Source: an uncultured Peptostreptococcaceae bacterium (lineage in GTDB: Bacteria; Bacillota; Clostridia; Peptostreptococcales; Anaerovoracaceae). Taken from it: DNA of 64,000 nt. Positions 1 through 8,557 of the stretch are shown one piece after another. The position numbers were made by a program, and so were the translations under genes. A model generated the notes under the pieces. That model did no database searches. It was not told the DNA's origin and saw nothing but the letters and a program-made list of their open reading frames with translations. The DNA lies in the NCBI GenBank assembly GCA_905235115.1, contig CAJOKT010000004.1, positions 1 to 64,000 of the forward strand. The letters run 5' to 3'. Numbering within the stretch: position 1 is the first letter of the stretch; each line of letters opens with the position of its first letter.

Positions 1-2
1 TA

Positions 3-182
3 GTGCGTAAGAAGTGTCAAATAGAAAAGATCCTCTCCAATATCTATCATGTAAACGGATGGGCCGTTGAAAGCAATATTACTTTTCCCATAATAGAAAT
101 ATCAGAGATACACCGACTGATCACCGATGCTCCGATGTCTCTGATAACAATTATAACTTGTGATTCCGCCAGCGGAAAGTGA
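3..182 (+). CDS. C-terminal fragment of an unknown protein (5' end outside the window)
   Basis: The frame beginning at base 3 is open from the left edge to a TGA at 180-182, giving about 59 residues that begin VRKKCQIEKI and end CDSASGK. I do not recognise the family. Its stop overlaps a GTG that opens the next frame (GTGA at 179-182), the usual form of translational coupling, which supports both being real. The composition is more AT-rich than the housekeeping genes downstream, in keeping with the accessory character of the first 1.9 kb. With only the tail visible no function can be given. Confidence 0.5.
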   Translation: MRKKCQIEKILSNIYHVNGWAVESNITFPIIEISEIHRLITDAPMSLITIITCDSASGK

Positions 183-877
183 TATCACCTTCTTTTTTAA
201 AAAAGGAGGCAGCACTTGAAATAAATCACAATCACATTCGTACCGGATGTACTGACATGTGGAATGCTTACATGGTCAAAGCTGCGGAATTTGTAATTGG
301 TTCAGATATTCCTGTTTGCCCTTGCACCGCTGAGATCATTTCTAAACAACTTATCTCTTTTGCTGACGCGAAGCATCTGCATAAACTAAACATCAAGACG
401 GATCCAAACTATCATATTGATGCCTTTGCACATTTCTACATTGATGATCAGAAATTTGACGGTCCAAAAAGCAGCATATGGTTCCATCCTTCTGGTACAT
501 TAGAACTTCTCCGTCATTTCAATGGGATAATTACTGCAGGTTTTTCCACCAATGCTGACTTCCCAGATCCAATCAAAAGGTACAACACTTACCACATGCG
601 CGTATTGGGTTTCTGGCTTGCCAGTAATGGAATCCCCGTCATTAATAATGTACATTGGGGCACGGAAGAGACCTGGGATTACTGTTTTGATGGTATCCCT
701 TATAACAGCACAGCTGCCATCGGAACAGCTGCAAGCGGGATTCGAAAATTGGAGAATCGTCCTGACTTTGAATTAGGGCTGTTCAAAATGGTTGAGGTTC
801 TTGATCCAAAGACCATCATAGTTTATGGTTCAGCTAACTACGATTGCTTTAGAGTTCTTGCCGATAATGGGATTTAA
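179..877 (+). CDS. DUF4417 domain protein
   Basis: This 232-residue frame matches the DUF4417 pattern I know from phage, plasmid and integrative-element neighbourhoods: an N-terminal GCTDMWNAYMVKAAEF stretch, a central KRYNTYHMRVLGFWLASNG block, then NNVHWGTEETWDYCFDGIP and a closing TIIVYGS segment. The biochemical role of the family is not established. The start is unsure. GTG at 179 overlaps the previous stop, but a GGAGG at 205-209 lies inside the frame and would better serve a start near 221, where only non-canonical codons exist; ATG at 257 would cut into the conserved start of the domain. It sits just upstream of a broken nuclease gene. Confidence 0.7.
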   Translation: MISPSFLKKEAALEINHNHIRTGCTDMWNAYMVKAAEFVIGSDIPVCPCTAEIISKQLISFADAKHLHKLNIKTDPNYHIDAFAHFYIDDQKFDGPKSSIWFHPSGTLELLRHFNGIITAGFSTNADFPDPIKRYNTYHMRVLGFWLASNGIPVINNVHWGTEETWDYCFDGIPYNSTAAIGTAASGIRKLENRPDFELGLFKMVEVLDPKTIIVYGSANYDCFRVLADNGI

Positions 878-935
878 ATCGTAGCTTTTCCCAGTGATAC
901 TAGTCTCGCCTTTGCATCCAGGAAAGGAGGGGCTT

Positions 936-1495
936 ATGTCTAAACCAATAAGCGGCTATTTTATCGGAACGATCGGTAGTAAAAGTGCTTCAAAAAACTC
1001 GTCACTATTGTCTGACAACAGTGCTATAATCGCCACAGAAAGATTCGATTTACGAGAGCATCCCACGAAATACGAGCAGAGCTCAGTTCTAAGAAACTAA
1101 AACTCCTTCGTGAAAAGGAAGCCTCTCGTACTTTGACAAAAGCAGAATATAAGCACAAAGAGTGGCAAGGGAGATTGAACAATCGATGCAAAAAAGGCAT
1201 CGATCTTTTCTGGGAATACAAAGCAGAACCTATAATAAATAACCTTCCTAATACACGGAACTGGTCGGCATAGCAAAGGATCGATTTTTTAAAAGGGAAA
1301 CGACCGAAGTATAGAGGGGAATCGATTCAAAGCCACCACACCTACAGTGTGGCAAAATACCCCCATCTTGCCAATAAGGGAGAATTGATCTATCCAGTTA
1401 CTCATAATGAGCACATTAACCGTTGGCATGGAAAGAATTTTAAAATCAGTCTTCCCGGTCGACCAGTAAACATCCAAGCAAAAGAAGATTTTTAA
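936..1495 (+). pseudogene. Decayed HNH/Endo VII-superfamily nuclease toxin gene
   Basis: A good ribosome site (AAAGGAGG) precedes ATG 936, which opens MSKPISGYFIGTIG and runs in that frame only to a TAA at 1098-1100. The coding signal then continues in another frame (from about 1016): KEASRTLTKAEYKHKEWQGR, NTRNWSA, then an in-frame TAG at 1271-1273, then QRIDFLKGKRPKYRGE and a nuclease-like SHHTYSVAKYPHLANKGE ... HNEHINRWHG core, ending with TAA at 1493-1495. Polymorphic-toxin nucleases of the HNH/Endo VII class carry such paired-His signatures; the exact subfamily is my inference. One frameshift and one stop make this a pseudogene, unless sequencing errors are involved. The TAG replaces what is probably a Glu or Gln codon. 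Confidence 0.65.
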
Positions 1496-1509
1496 CAGGA
1501 GGTACTCAC

Positions 1510-1872
1510 ATGTACTATAATTTTACACCCGGATATGTTGGTATCAAAATCAAAGCGACTCCATCAATAGCCACAAGCATCTCAATTATACGAAAGAATA
1601 ATCCCGTATCAATGGGAGAAATCAAGGCAGCAATTGAGGCAAATGAATATGTCTTAACTTGCCTCTACACCAGTCATCCTGGAATTCGAAGAATTCGGAA
1701 ATGCTTTGACGAGTTGGTCAAAGCCTGTAACGATGTTGAGATATACGAACATGACAGACTCACAAGTCGTGAACTGTTAACTGATCTCATCGAATCTCAT
1801 CGTCAGACCGAAAGAGAAGTCCGTGACCAAGTGGATGCTGAAGTTGCAGCTGAAGGAGGCGAAGACGAATAA
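1510..1872 (+). CDS. Small acidic protein, possible immunity partner of the broken nuclease
   Basis: This 120-residue protein starts at ATG 1510, eight bases after AGGAGG and 14 bases after the stop of the broken nuclease frame. It has no signal peptide or membrane segment. Visible blocks are EIKAAIEANEYVLTCLYTSH, GIRRIRKCFDELVKACN and a glutamate-rich end (AEVAAEGGEDE). I know similar sequences only as hypothetical proteins. Being small, acidic, soluble and directly downstream of a toxin-type nuclease fits an immunity protein, but that is inference from position. Unlike the toxin, the frame is intact. A terminator follows at once. Confidence 0.6.
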   Translation: MYYNFTPGYVGIKIKATPSIATSISIIRKNNPVSMGEIKAAIEANEYVLTCLYTSHPGIRRIRKCFDELVKACNDVEIYEHDRLTSRELLTDLIESHRQTEREVRDQVDAEVAAEGGEDE

Positions 1873-1902
1873 CTTTCTCCCACCTAACTATTGACTGATC
1901 CT

Positions 1903-1938
1903 AAAAAACTCTCCGTGTCATAAACACGGAGAGTTTTT
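1903..1938. terminator. Bidirectional terminator between accessory genes and ppdK
   Basis: A perfect 10-bp stem (CTCTCCGTGT/ACACGGAGAG) with a short loop is flanked by an A-run on the left and a T-run on the right, so it can end transcription of both the plus-strand accessory genes and the minus-strand ppdK. Confidence 0.85.
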
Positions 1939-1946
1939 AACTGTTT

Positions 1947-4574
1947 CTATTTTGTCTTGATGGCTGCCTGCGCCGCTGCAAGACGTGCCACCGGCACTCT
2001 GAAGGGTGAGCAGGAAACGTAGTTGAGACCGATCTTGTGGAAGAATTCCACTGACTTGGGATCTCCGCCGTGCTCTCCGCAGACGCCCAGCTTGATGTTG
2101 GGTCTGGTCTGCTTGCCAAGTTTCACTGCCATTTCCACGATCTTGCCTACGCCGTTCACGTCGATGGACTTGAAGGGGTCTTCTTCAAGGAGACCCTTGT
2201 CCACGTACAGGTTGACCAGGTCTGCAGTGTCATCTCTGGAGAAGCCCAGGGTCATCTGAGTCATGTCGTTGGTACCGAAGGAGAAGAACTCTGCCTCTTC
2301 AGCGATCTCGTCAGCTGTAAGAGCTGCTCTGGGTACCTCTACCATGGTTCCCACCATGTACCTCATTTCGGTTCCGGACTCCTTGATGAGTCTGTCTGCT
2401 GTTTCCTTTACGATGTCCTTGACGAACTTAAGTTCCTTCTTTTCGATGGTAAGGGGGATCATGATCTCGGGAACGATGTCATAACCGCATTCCTTCTTGA
2501 CTTCCAGCGCTGCGCCGATGATGGCTTCGGTCTGCATGACTGCGATCTCAGGATAGAGGATGTCAAGTCTGCATCCTCTGGTTCCGAGCATGGGGTTGAT
2601 CTCGTGGAGACCGTTCACCACGTTCTGAAGGTCCTCATAGGTGAGACCCATGTCTTTTGCCAGCTGTCTGATCTCTTCCTCTGTGTGGGGAAGGAACTCA
2701 TGAAGGGGCGGGTCAAGAAGTCTGATGGTCATCGGTCTGTCTTCCATGACCTTGAACATCTCCTTGAAGTCTCCCTGCTGATAGGGCTTGATGATCTCAA
2801 GGGCTTCTTTTCTCTCTTCAACAGTCTTGGATACGATCATCCTTCTGATGGCCGGGATTCTCTCCTCTTCGAAGAACATGTGCTCTGTCCTGCAGAGGCC
2901 GATCCCCTCGCAGCCGAATTCCACTGCCTGTCTGGCGTCTCTTGGATTGTCGGCATTGGTTCTCACCTTAAGGGTCCTGATCTCGTCAGCCCATCCCATG
3001 AGTGTGGCGAAGTCTCCTGACACGCTGGGTTCTACAGTCTTGATAGCTCCGTCATATACCTCTCCGTTGGAGCCGTTGATGGAGATCACATCTCCCTCTT
3101 TATACTCCGCGCCGGACTCGAATCTGAGAGTCTTGGTCTCTTCATTGACCTTGGCATCGGAGCATCCTGCAACGCAGCACTTGCCCATTCCTCTGGCAAC
3201 TACTGCAGCGTGGGATGTCATTCCGCCTCTCTCGGTTAGGATACCCTCAGCGGCAACCATTCCTGCCAGGTCTTCAGGTGAAGTCTCAGCTCTCACAAGA
3301 AGAACCTTTTCTCCCTTAGCGGCAGCCTCTGTGGCTTCTTCAGCAGTGAAGTAGATATGTCCGGAGGCTGCTCCGGGGGAAGCGGGCTTGCCCTTGGCAA
3401 TGACCTTTGCTCCCTTCAGTTCAGTATCGTCGAACATGGGGTGAAGCAGCTGGTCGATCTGAGAGGGATCAAGTCTTGTGACTGCGGTCTCCTTGTCGAT
3501 GAGGCCTTCGGCTACCATGTCTACTGCGATCTTGACTGCAGCCTGTGCTGTACGCTTGCCGTTTCTGGTCTGGAGCATGTAGAGTTTGCCGTCTTCAACG
3601 GTGAACTCCATGTCCTGAGTGTCCTTGTAGTGTTTCTCGAGGACATCGGCGATACGGACAAAGTCTTTGTATGCATCGGGGAAGGCCTTTTCCATCTCGT
3701 CGATGTTGAGGGGAGTTCTCACCCCTGCCACAACGTCCTCTCCCTGAGCGTTTACAAGGAATTCTCCGAATATCTTCTTTTCTCCGTTGGACGGGCTTCT
3801 TGTGAAGGCTACGCCTGTTCCGGAGTCATTGCCCATGTTTCCGAATACCATGGACTGAACGTTGACGGCTGTTCCCAGATTTCCGGGGATACCGTTCAGT
3901 TTCCTGTAAAGGATAGCTCTGTCGTTCATCCAGGATCTGAACACGGCCTTTACCGCTTCGATGAGCTGGACCTTGGGATCCTGGGGGAACTCAGCTCCCG
4001 TCTCCTCTTTTACCAGCGCCTTGTACTGCCTGATGATCTCTTCCAGGTCCTCGGCTGTGAGCTCCACGTCGAACTTGACACCCTTCAGTTCCTTGCGGCC
4101 GTCGAATATCTTGTCGAACTTTTCCTTGGGGATCTCCTGTACCACGTCGCCGAACATCTGGATGAATCTTCTGTAGCTGTCCATGGCGAACCTTCTGTTG
4201 TTGGTCCTGGCGGCAAGTCCTTCAACGGACTTGTCGTTGAGGCCCAGGTTCAGGATGGTGTCCATCATGCCGGGCATGGAAATGACCGCGCCGGATCTTA
4301 CGGAGACCAGAAGAGGATTCTCGTCAGAACCGAATTTTTTGCCTGTTACGACTTCCAGTTCCTCGAGCTTTTCATAGATCGAAGCGATGACGTCATCGGA
4401 GATCTTCCTTCCGTCCTCGTAATACTTGTTGCAGGCCTCAGTTGTTACTGTGAAGCCGAAGGGTACGGGAAGTCCGATCTTTGTCATCTCTGCCAGGTTG
4501 GCTCCCTTTCCGCCCAGGAGGGCCTTCATGTCCTTGGAACCCTCGTTGAATGAATAAACTACTTTGTTTTCCAC
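1947..4574 (-). CDS. ppdK: Pyruvate, phosphate dikinase
   Basis: Interconverts pyruvate + ATP + Pi and phosphoenolpyruvate + AMP + PPi in the cytosol; in anaerobes it often runs in the glycolytic, ATP-forming direction. The 875-residue length equals the classic clostridial enzyme (874). The ATP-grasp domain begins with GGKGANLAEM at residues 21-30. The phosphohistidine domain has GGMTSHAAVVARG, placing the catalytic His at residue 455. The PEP/pyruvate barrel has GLCRTEHMFF and ends with GVCGEHGGDP, carrying the catalytic Cys. The start is GTG 4574, preceded by AGAAAGGAA. It lies just downstream of glyQS (37-bp gap) and may share its transcript. Confidence 0.97.
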   Translation of the reverse strand: MENKVVYSFNEGSKDMKALLGGKGANLAEMTKIGLPVPFGFTVTTEACNKYYEDGRKISDDVIASIYEKLEELEVVTGKKFGSDENPLLVSVRSGAVISMPGMMDTILNLGLNDKSVEGLAARTNNRRFAMDSYRRFIQMFGDVVQEIPKEKFDKIFDGRKELKGVKFDVELTAEDLEEIIRQYKALVKEETGAEFPQDPKVQLIEAVKAVFRSWMNDRAILYRKLNGIPGNLGTAVNVQSMVFGNMGNDSGTGVAFTRSPSNGEKKIFGEFLVNAQGEDVVAGVRTPLNIDEMEKAFPDAYKDFVRIADVLEKHYKDTQDMEFTVEDGKLYMLQTRNGKRTAQAAVKIAVDMVAEGLIDKETAVTRLDPSQIDQLLHPMFDDTELKGAKVIAKGKPASPGAASGHIYFTAEEATEAAAKGEKVLLVRAETSPEDLAGMVAAEGILTERGGMTSHAAVVARGMGKCCVAGCSDAKVNEETKTLRFESGAEYKEGDVISINGSNGEVYDGAIKTVEPSVSGDFATLMGWADEIRTLKVRTNADNPRDARQAVEFGCEGIGLCRTEHMFFEEERIPAIRRMIVSKTVEERKEALEIIKPYQQGDFKEMFKVMEDRPMTIRLLDPPLHEFLPHTEEEIRQLAKDMGLTYEDLQNVVNGLHEINPMLGTRGCRLDILYPEIAVMQTEAIIGAALEVKKECGYDIVPEIMIPLTIEKKELKFVKDIVKETADRLIKESGTEMRYMVGTMVEVPRAALTADEIAEEAEFFSFGTNDMTQMTLGFSRDDTADLVNLYVDKGLLEEDPFKSIDVNGVGKIVEMAVKLGKQTRPNIKLGVCGEHGGDPKSVEFFHKIGLNYVSCSPFRVPVARLAAAQAAIKTK

Positions 4575-4611
4575 GAATTTTTCCTTTCTATCATCAATAT
4601 ATTCTTTCCTC

Positions 4612-6012
4612 CTAAAAGGCCAGTCTCTCCTCGATGTAAGCTCTTACGTCCTTTACCGGGATCCTCACCTGTTCCATGGTATCTCTGTCTCTGATGGTCA
4701 CGCAGCCATCCGTCTCAGTGTCGAAATCCACGCAGATGCAGAAGGGTGTTCCGATCTCATCCTCTCTTCTGTATCTCTTTCCGATGGATCCTGAATTGTC
4801 GAAGTCAACCATGAAATGTTTTGACAGTTCCTCATAAACAGGCTCAGCCAAGGGAGAAAGCTTCTTGGAGAGTGGAAGCACTGCTGCCTTGAAGGGAGCA
4901 AGTGCCGGATGAAGGTGAAGCACCACCCTCATGTCTTCCTTGCCGTCCAGGGATAGGTCTTCCTCGTCGTAGGCATCGATGAGGAACGCCAGAGCGACTC
5001 TTCCTGCTCCAAGGGATGGCTCGATGACATAAGGCAGATACTTCTCTCCCGTCTCTGAGTCCACATAGTTCATGTCCTGTCCGGATACGTTCATGTGCTG
5101 GGTCAGGTCGAAGTCCGTCCTGTCGGCTATGCCCCACAGCTCGCCCCATCCCCAGGGGAAGGTGTACTCGATGTCCGTGGTGCCGTTGGAATAGTGGGAA
5201 AGCTCCTCAGGAGAGTGATCTCTCATTCTGAGGTGGTCTTCCTTCATTCCCAGAGCCAGCAGGAAGTTCCTGCAGTAGGTCTTCCAGTATTCGAACCATT
5301 CAAGATCCGTTCCCGGCTTGCAGAAGAACTCCAGCTCCATCTGCTCGAACTCTCTGGTCCTGAAGATGAAGTTTCCGGGAGTGATCTCATTCCTGAAAGA
5401 TTTACCTATCTGTGCGATGCCGAAAGGTATCTTTTTTCTGGAGGAACGCTGCACGTTTTTGAAGTTGACGAAGATGCCCTGAGCGGTCTCAGGTCTGAGA
5501 TAGATCTCAGCCTTTGAGTCCTCAGTGACTCCCTGGAATGTTTTGAACATCAGATTGAACTGTCTGATGCCTGTAAAGTCGCTCTTCCCGCAGTCGGGAC
5601 AGGCTATGCCGTTGTCTCTGATGTAGCCCTCAAGCTGCTCATTGGACCATCCGTCGACCACCATGTCCCTGATGCCGTGTTCCTGGTTCCAGTCTTCAAT
5701 GAGCTTGTCCGCTCTGAACCTGGACTTGCAGGCTCTGCAGTCGATGAGTGGATCCGAAAATCCTCCCACGTGCCCTGATGCCACCCATGTCTGGGGATTC
5801 ATCAGGATGGCGGCGTCCAGGCCAACGTTGTACCTGGACTCCTGTACGAACTTTCTCCACCAGGCTTTCTTTACATTGTTCAGATATTCCACACCCAGAG
5901 GACCGTAGTCCCAGGTGTTTGCCAGACCGCCGTAGATCTCCGAGCCGGGGAATATGTAGCCCCTGTTTTTGCACAGAGCGGTGATCTTCTCCATCGTTAC
6001 TTCCACTGCCAT
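4612..6012 (-). CDS. glyQS: Glycyl-tRNA synthetase, homodimeric type
   Basis: Charges tRNA-Gly with glycine. The 466-residue protein is the single-chain class II form of Gram-positive bacteria and archaea, not the alpha2beta2 form. The N-terminus [20 protein letters not shown] is diagnostic. Class II motif 2 is [19 protein letters not shown] and motif 3 is [20 protein letters not shown]; a zinc-site-like CRACKS ... CPDCGKS pair sits in the insertion domain, and an anticodon-binding domain closes the protein. The start ATG follows AAAGAAAGGAAAACGT. Only 21 bp separate it from the upstream gene, so no T-box leader fits directly before it. Confidence 0.97.
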   Translation of the reverse strand: MAVEVTMEKITALCKNRGYIFPGSEIYGGLANTWDYGPLGVEYLNNVKKAWWRKFVQESRYNVGLDAAILMNPQTWVASGHVGGFSDPLIDCRACKSRFRADKLIEDWNQEHGIRDMVVDGWSNEQLEGYIRDNGIACPDCGKSDFTGIRQFNLMFKTFQGVTEDSKAEIYLRPETAQGIFVNFKNVQRSSRKKIPFGIAQIGKSFRNEITPGNFIFRTREFEQMELEFFCKPGTDLEWFEYWKTYCRNFLLALGMKEDHLRMRDHSPEELSHYSNGTTDIEYTFPWGWGELWGIADRTDFDLTQHMNVSGQDMNYVDSETGEKYLPYVIEPSLGAGRVALAFLIDAYDEEDLSLDGKEDMRVVLHLHPALAPFKAAVLPLSKKLSPLAEPVYEELSKHFMVDFDNSGSIGKRYRREDEIGTPFCICVDFDTETDGCVTIRDRDTMEQVRIPVKDVRAYIEERLAF

Positions 6013-6033
6013 ACGTTTTCCTTTCTTTGGCTG

Positions 6034-6768
6034 TTATTTGTTAAGTTCTTCGCTTACTTCCTTCTCGTCTACCTCGATCTCCACCTCGAAGTCGTCCTCG
6101 CCGGCCACCTTCTCCTTGATGGTGTTGAAAGCGTCCTGTCCGGCTGCCTTGGCCTTCTCGTAATACTCAGGAGCCCTCTCCTTAAGGTTGTCAAAAGCGT
6201 CCTGTCCGGCCGCTTTGGCCTTCTCATAATATTCAGGAGCCTTCTCCTTCAGATTGTCAAAGGCGTCCTGTCCGGCGTCCTTTACCTTGTCATAGACTTC
6301 GGGAGCTCTGTTCTTGATCTCGTCAACCACCACTCCGGCCTTTTCCTTTACCTGATCAGTGGCCTTGTTCACCTTCTCGGAGACGTCGATGACCTTCCCG
6401 TCATCAGCTGTAAGCTCAACCCTGCACTTGAATCCGAAAGCTGCGATTGCGGCTGCCAGCAGCCCCCAGGGTGCGATCACGGCTCCCACGATACCCACAT
6501 TCACGGGGATGTTGACGATGGTGTCATCGCCCCTCTTAACGCTGATCTTGGTGATGTTGCCCTTGTTGACCAGTTCCTTTACCTTTCCTACTGTGTTGCG
6601 TACATAATCCCCCATGGAGCCCGGATCCTTCTCATCCATCTTTTCCTCGATGGCGATTATGGCATCAACTACACTTCCCTCACAAGCTTCCAGAGCATCT
6701 TTTGCTTCTTTGTAGGACACGCCTGTTCTGTCTTTTACCAGTTCGATTTTCTCCAGTGTGATTTCCAT
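6034..6768 (-). CDS. UBA-like/DUF4342 protein with three 22-residue amphipathic repeats
   Basis: A 244-residue protein of unknown function. Residues 1-45 resemble the UBA/TS-N helix bundle of EF-Ts (LVKDRTGVSYKEAKDALEA). The middle, about 60-140, matches DUF4342: a KGNITKISVKRGDDTIVNIP strand region followed by a hydrophobic alanine-rich stretch (GAVIAPWGLLAAAIAAFGFK) that could contact a membrane. Then come three near-identical 22-residue units of the form APEYYEKAKAAGQDAFDNLK, each begun by Ala-Pro, and an acidic tail. The repeat at DNA level is 66 bp. The start ATG follows AAGGAGG. It sits between recO and glyQS. Confidence 0.75.
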   Translation of the reverse strand: MEITLEKIELVKDRTGVSYKEAKDALEACEGSVVDAIIAIEEKMDEKDPGSMGDYVRNTVGKVKELVNKGNITKISVKRGDDTIVNIPVNVGIVGAVIAPWGLLAAAIAAFGFKCRVELTADDGKVIDVSEKVNKATDQVKEKAGVVVDEIKNRAPEVYDKVKDAGQDAFDNLKEKAPEYYEKAKAAGQDAFDNLKERAPEYYEKAKAAGQDAFNTIKEKVAGEDDFEVEIEVDEKEVSEELNK

Positions 6769-6807
6769 TTTTGATCCTCCTTAGATCTCTTAAAACTACT
6801 CTATCCC

Positions 6808-7566
6808 TTATAAAGTCATGAACTCGCTTTTCAGGTCCTTAACGTCCAGGTGATAGGCCATATAGCTCTTGAGTATCTCCATGAGACGGTCTGAGAGCCT
6901 GTCGTCCAGTCTGATCTTCTCGAACCTTGAAAAGGGCTCGTTCTTAAAATATTTCAGGATATTGATTATATCAAAATCTACAGTATAAATCAATGATCCC
7001 TCATTAGTTTTGTCCGGTGCGTCAAAGCAGTTCCCGCAGATGATCCCCCCATCCTTTACGCTGAAGGCTGCAGGCCTTGATCCGGTCATGTCCTTCCCGC
7101 AGGAGGCGCAGCGGTCCAGTTCAGGCATGGTACCCGTGTGATCCAGGGCTTTCACGATGTAGGCTATGGTCAGAGTCTTCTCGTTGCCCTTGCTTCCCTC
7201 GATGGCCTTCAGGTACTGCGTGAGATCCGCAAAAAGTCCAGGCTGGGGATCCTCCTCCATGAGGATCCTGTCCGTAAGCTCCAGACAGTAGGACGCCTCC
7301 GAGAACCTGTCCAGATCATCTCCGATCCCGTAGTAGCTCTCCATCACCCTTCCGGAATTCAGGTCATACAGTTCCCTTCCCTTGTAGAGCTCGTAATTCC
7401 CGTAGGTGAAGGGCTTGGCTGAAAGCGCGGAACGGTTCTTCCCACCTCCGGTCAGGTTGGTGGCCACGGAGATTTTGCCCAACTTCCTGGAAAACATCAC
7501 CAGCATGGTCCTGCCGTTGACGGTCTTGAATTGTCTTAAGATGATACCTTCTGTATCCGTTATCAT
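6808..7566 (-). CDS. recO: DNA repair protein RecO
   Basis: RecO loads RecA on SSB-coated single strands in the RecFOR pathway and anneals complementary strands. The 252-residue protein has the N-terminal OB fold (TEGIILRQFKTVNGRTMLV) and the C-terminal zinc site of Gram-positive RecO: CASCGKD and CGNCFD around residues 155-180. Its ATG at 7566 overlaps the TGA of era in an ATGA junction, so the two are translationally coupled. The era-recO order is common in Bacillota. Confidence 0.95.
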   Translation of the reverse strand: MITDTEGIILRQFKTVNGRTMLVMFSRKLGKISVATNLTGGGKNRSALSAKPFTYGNYELYKGRELYDLNSGRVMESYYGIGDDLDRFSEASYCLELTDRILMEEDPQPGLFADLTQYLKAIEGSKGNEKTLTIAYIVKALDHTGTMPELDRCASCGKDMTGSRPAAFSVKDGGIICGNCFDAPDKTNEGSLIYTVDFDIINILKYFKNEPFSRFEKIRLDDRLSDRLMEILKSYMAYHLDVKDLKSEFMTL

Positions 7567-8543
7567 TTCTCAGTGTATCCGAAGTTCGAAAGTGCCGCTC
7601 CCGAATCTCTCCAGTTCTCCTTTACCTTGACCCAGAGCTTCAGCATGACCTTCACCCCGAGAAGATCCTCGATCTCCTGGCGGGCGGCCTTGCCCACGCC
7701 CTTTAATTTACGACCTTCCCTGCCGATTATGATGGACTTGTGAGACTTCTTCTCGCAGTATATCACAGCTCCGATCCGCGCGATCTCCCCGCCGTTTCTG
7801 TCCGTGCCGTTCTCAAAATACTCGATCTCCACAGCGGTGCCGTGAGGTATCTCATCGTTTAAGTACATCAGGAGTTTCTCCCTGATGATCTCGCTTACCA
7901 CGAATCTTTCCGGATCGTCAGTGACCATCCCCTCAGGGAAATACATGGGTCCCTCGGGAAGAAGGGCCTCAAGCCTTGAGATCAGGTAATCCACTCCGGC
8001 CCCCTTCAGGGCGCTGATCCCCATTATCTCCGTGAATATCCCAAGACCGTCGTAGTAGTCGTAGATCTTCCTGAATGTCTCCGGGTCCATGGTGTCCGTC
8101 TTGTTGATCAGAAGAAACCTGGGAGTGTTCACAGACTCCAGTCTCTCAAGGATGAACCTGTCGCCTCCGCCGCTCTCCTGTATGGAATCCACCAGAAAAA
8201 GGATCACATCCACTTCCTTCATGGTCCCCAGAGCAGAGTCGGTCATGTAGTTTCCAAGTTTGGTCCTGGGCTTGTGGATGCCCGGAGTGTCGATAAAGAC
8301 CATCTGGACCCCCTTTGTAGGGGCTCCCTGCCCTCCGGAATGACCGAAAAAAGCGTCCAGCACATCGTCCGTGCCCGTTCTCTCTGCCCTCTCATCCACT
8401 CTTGTGTATATTCCTCTTATGACGTTCCGCGTAGTCTGAGGCTTATCAGTGGTGATGGCGATCTTTTCCCCGAGTATGGAATTCAAAAGCGTGGATTTGC
8501 CCACGTTGGGTCTTCCGATTATACCTATGAATCCTGACTTCAA
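7563..8543 (-). CDS. era: GTPase Era with an insertion after switch I
   Basis: Era is an essential GTPase that binds the 3' end of 16S rRNA and helps 30S maturation. Visible: G1 GRPNVGKST (residues 10-18), G2 region KPQTTRN, G3 DTPG (85-88), G4 NKTD, and a C-terminal KH domain with IIGREGRKLKGVGK. At 326 residues it is about 25 longer than usual. The extra residues, roughly 49-78 (containing ERAERTGTDDVLDAFFGHSG), lie between G2 and G3, where other Era proteins have a short hairpin. The rest of the fold looks intact. Confidence 0.95.
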   Translation of the reverse strand: MKSGFIGIIGRPNVGKSTLLNSILGEKIAITTDKPQTTRNVIRGIYTRVDERAERTGTDDVLDAFFGHSGGQGAPTKGVQMVFIDTPGIHKPRTKLGNYMTDSALGTMKEVDVILFLVDSIQESGGGDRFILERLESVNTPRFLLINKTDTMDPETFRKIYDYYDGLGIFTEIMGISALKGAGVDYLISRLEALLPEGPMYFPEGMVTDDPERFVVSEIIREKLLMYLNDEIPHGTAVEIEYFENGTDRNGGEIARIGAVIYCEKKSHKSIIIGREGRKLKGVGKAARQEIEDLLGVKVMLKLWVKVKENWRDSGAALSNFGYTEK

Positions 8544-8557
8544 GTCTTCCTCCCTGT

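Noticed and set aside
894..1100. 68-codon frame as a separate complete gene
   Set aside because: Its start lacks a ribosome site and only the part from ATG 936 belongs to a gene, as the N-terminus of the broken nuclease.
2070..4553. Long plus-strand open frames (316 and 398 codons) opposite ppdK
   Set aside because: They are antisense shadows of a highly conserved gene, with no ribosome site and no recognisable protein pattern.
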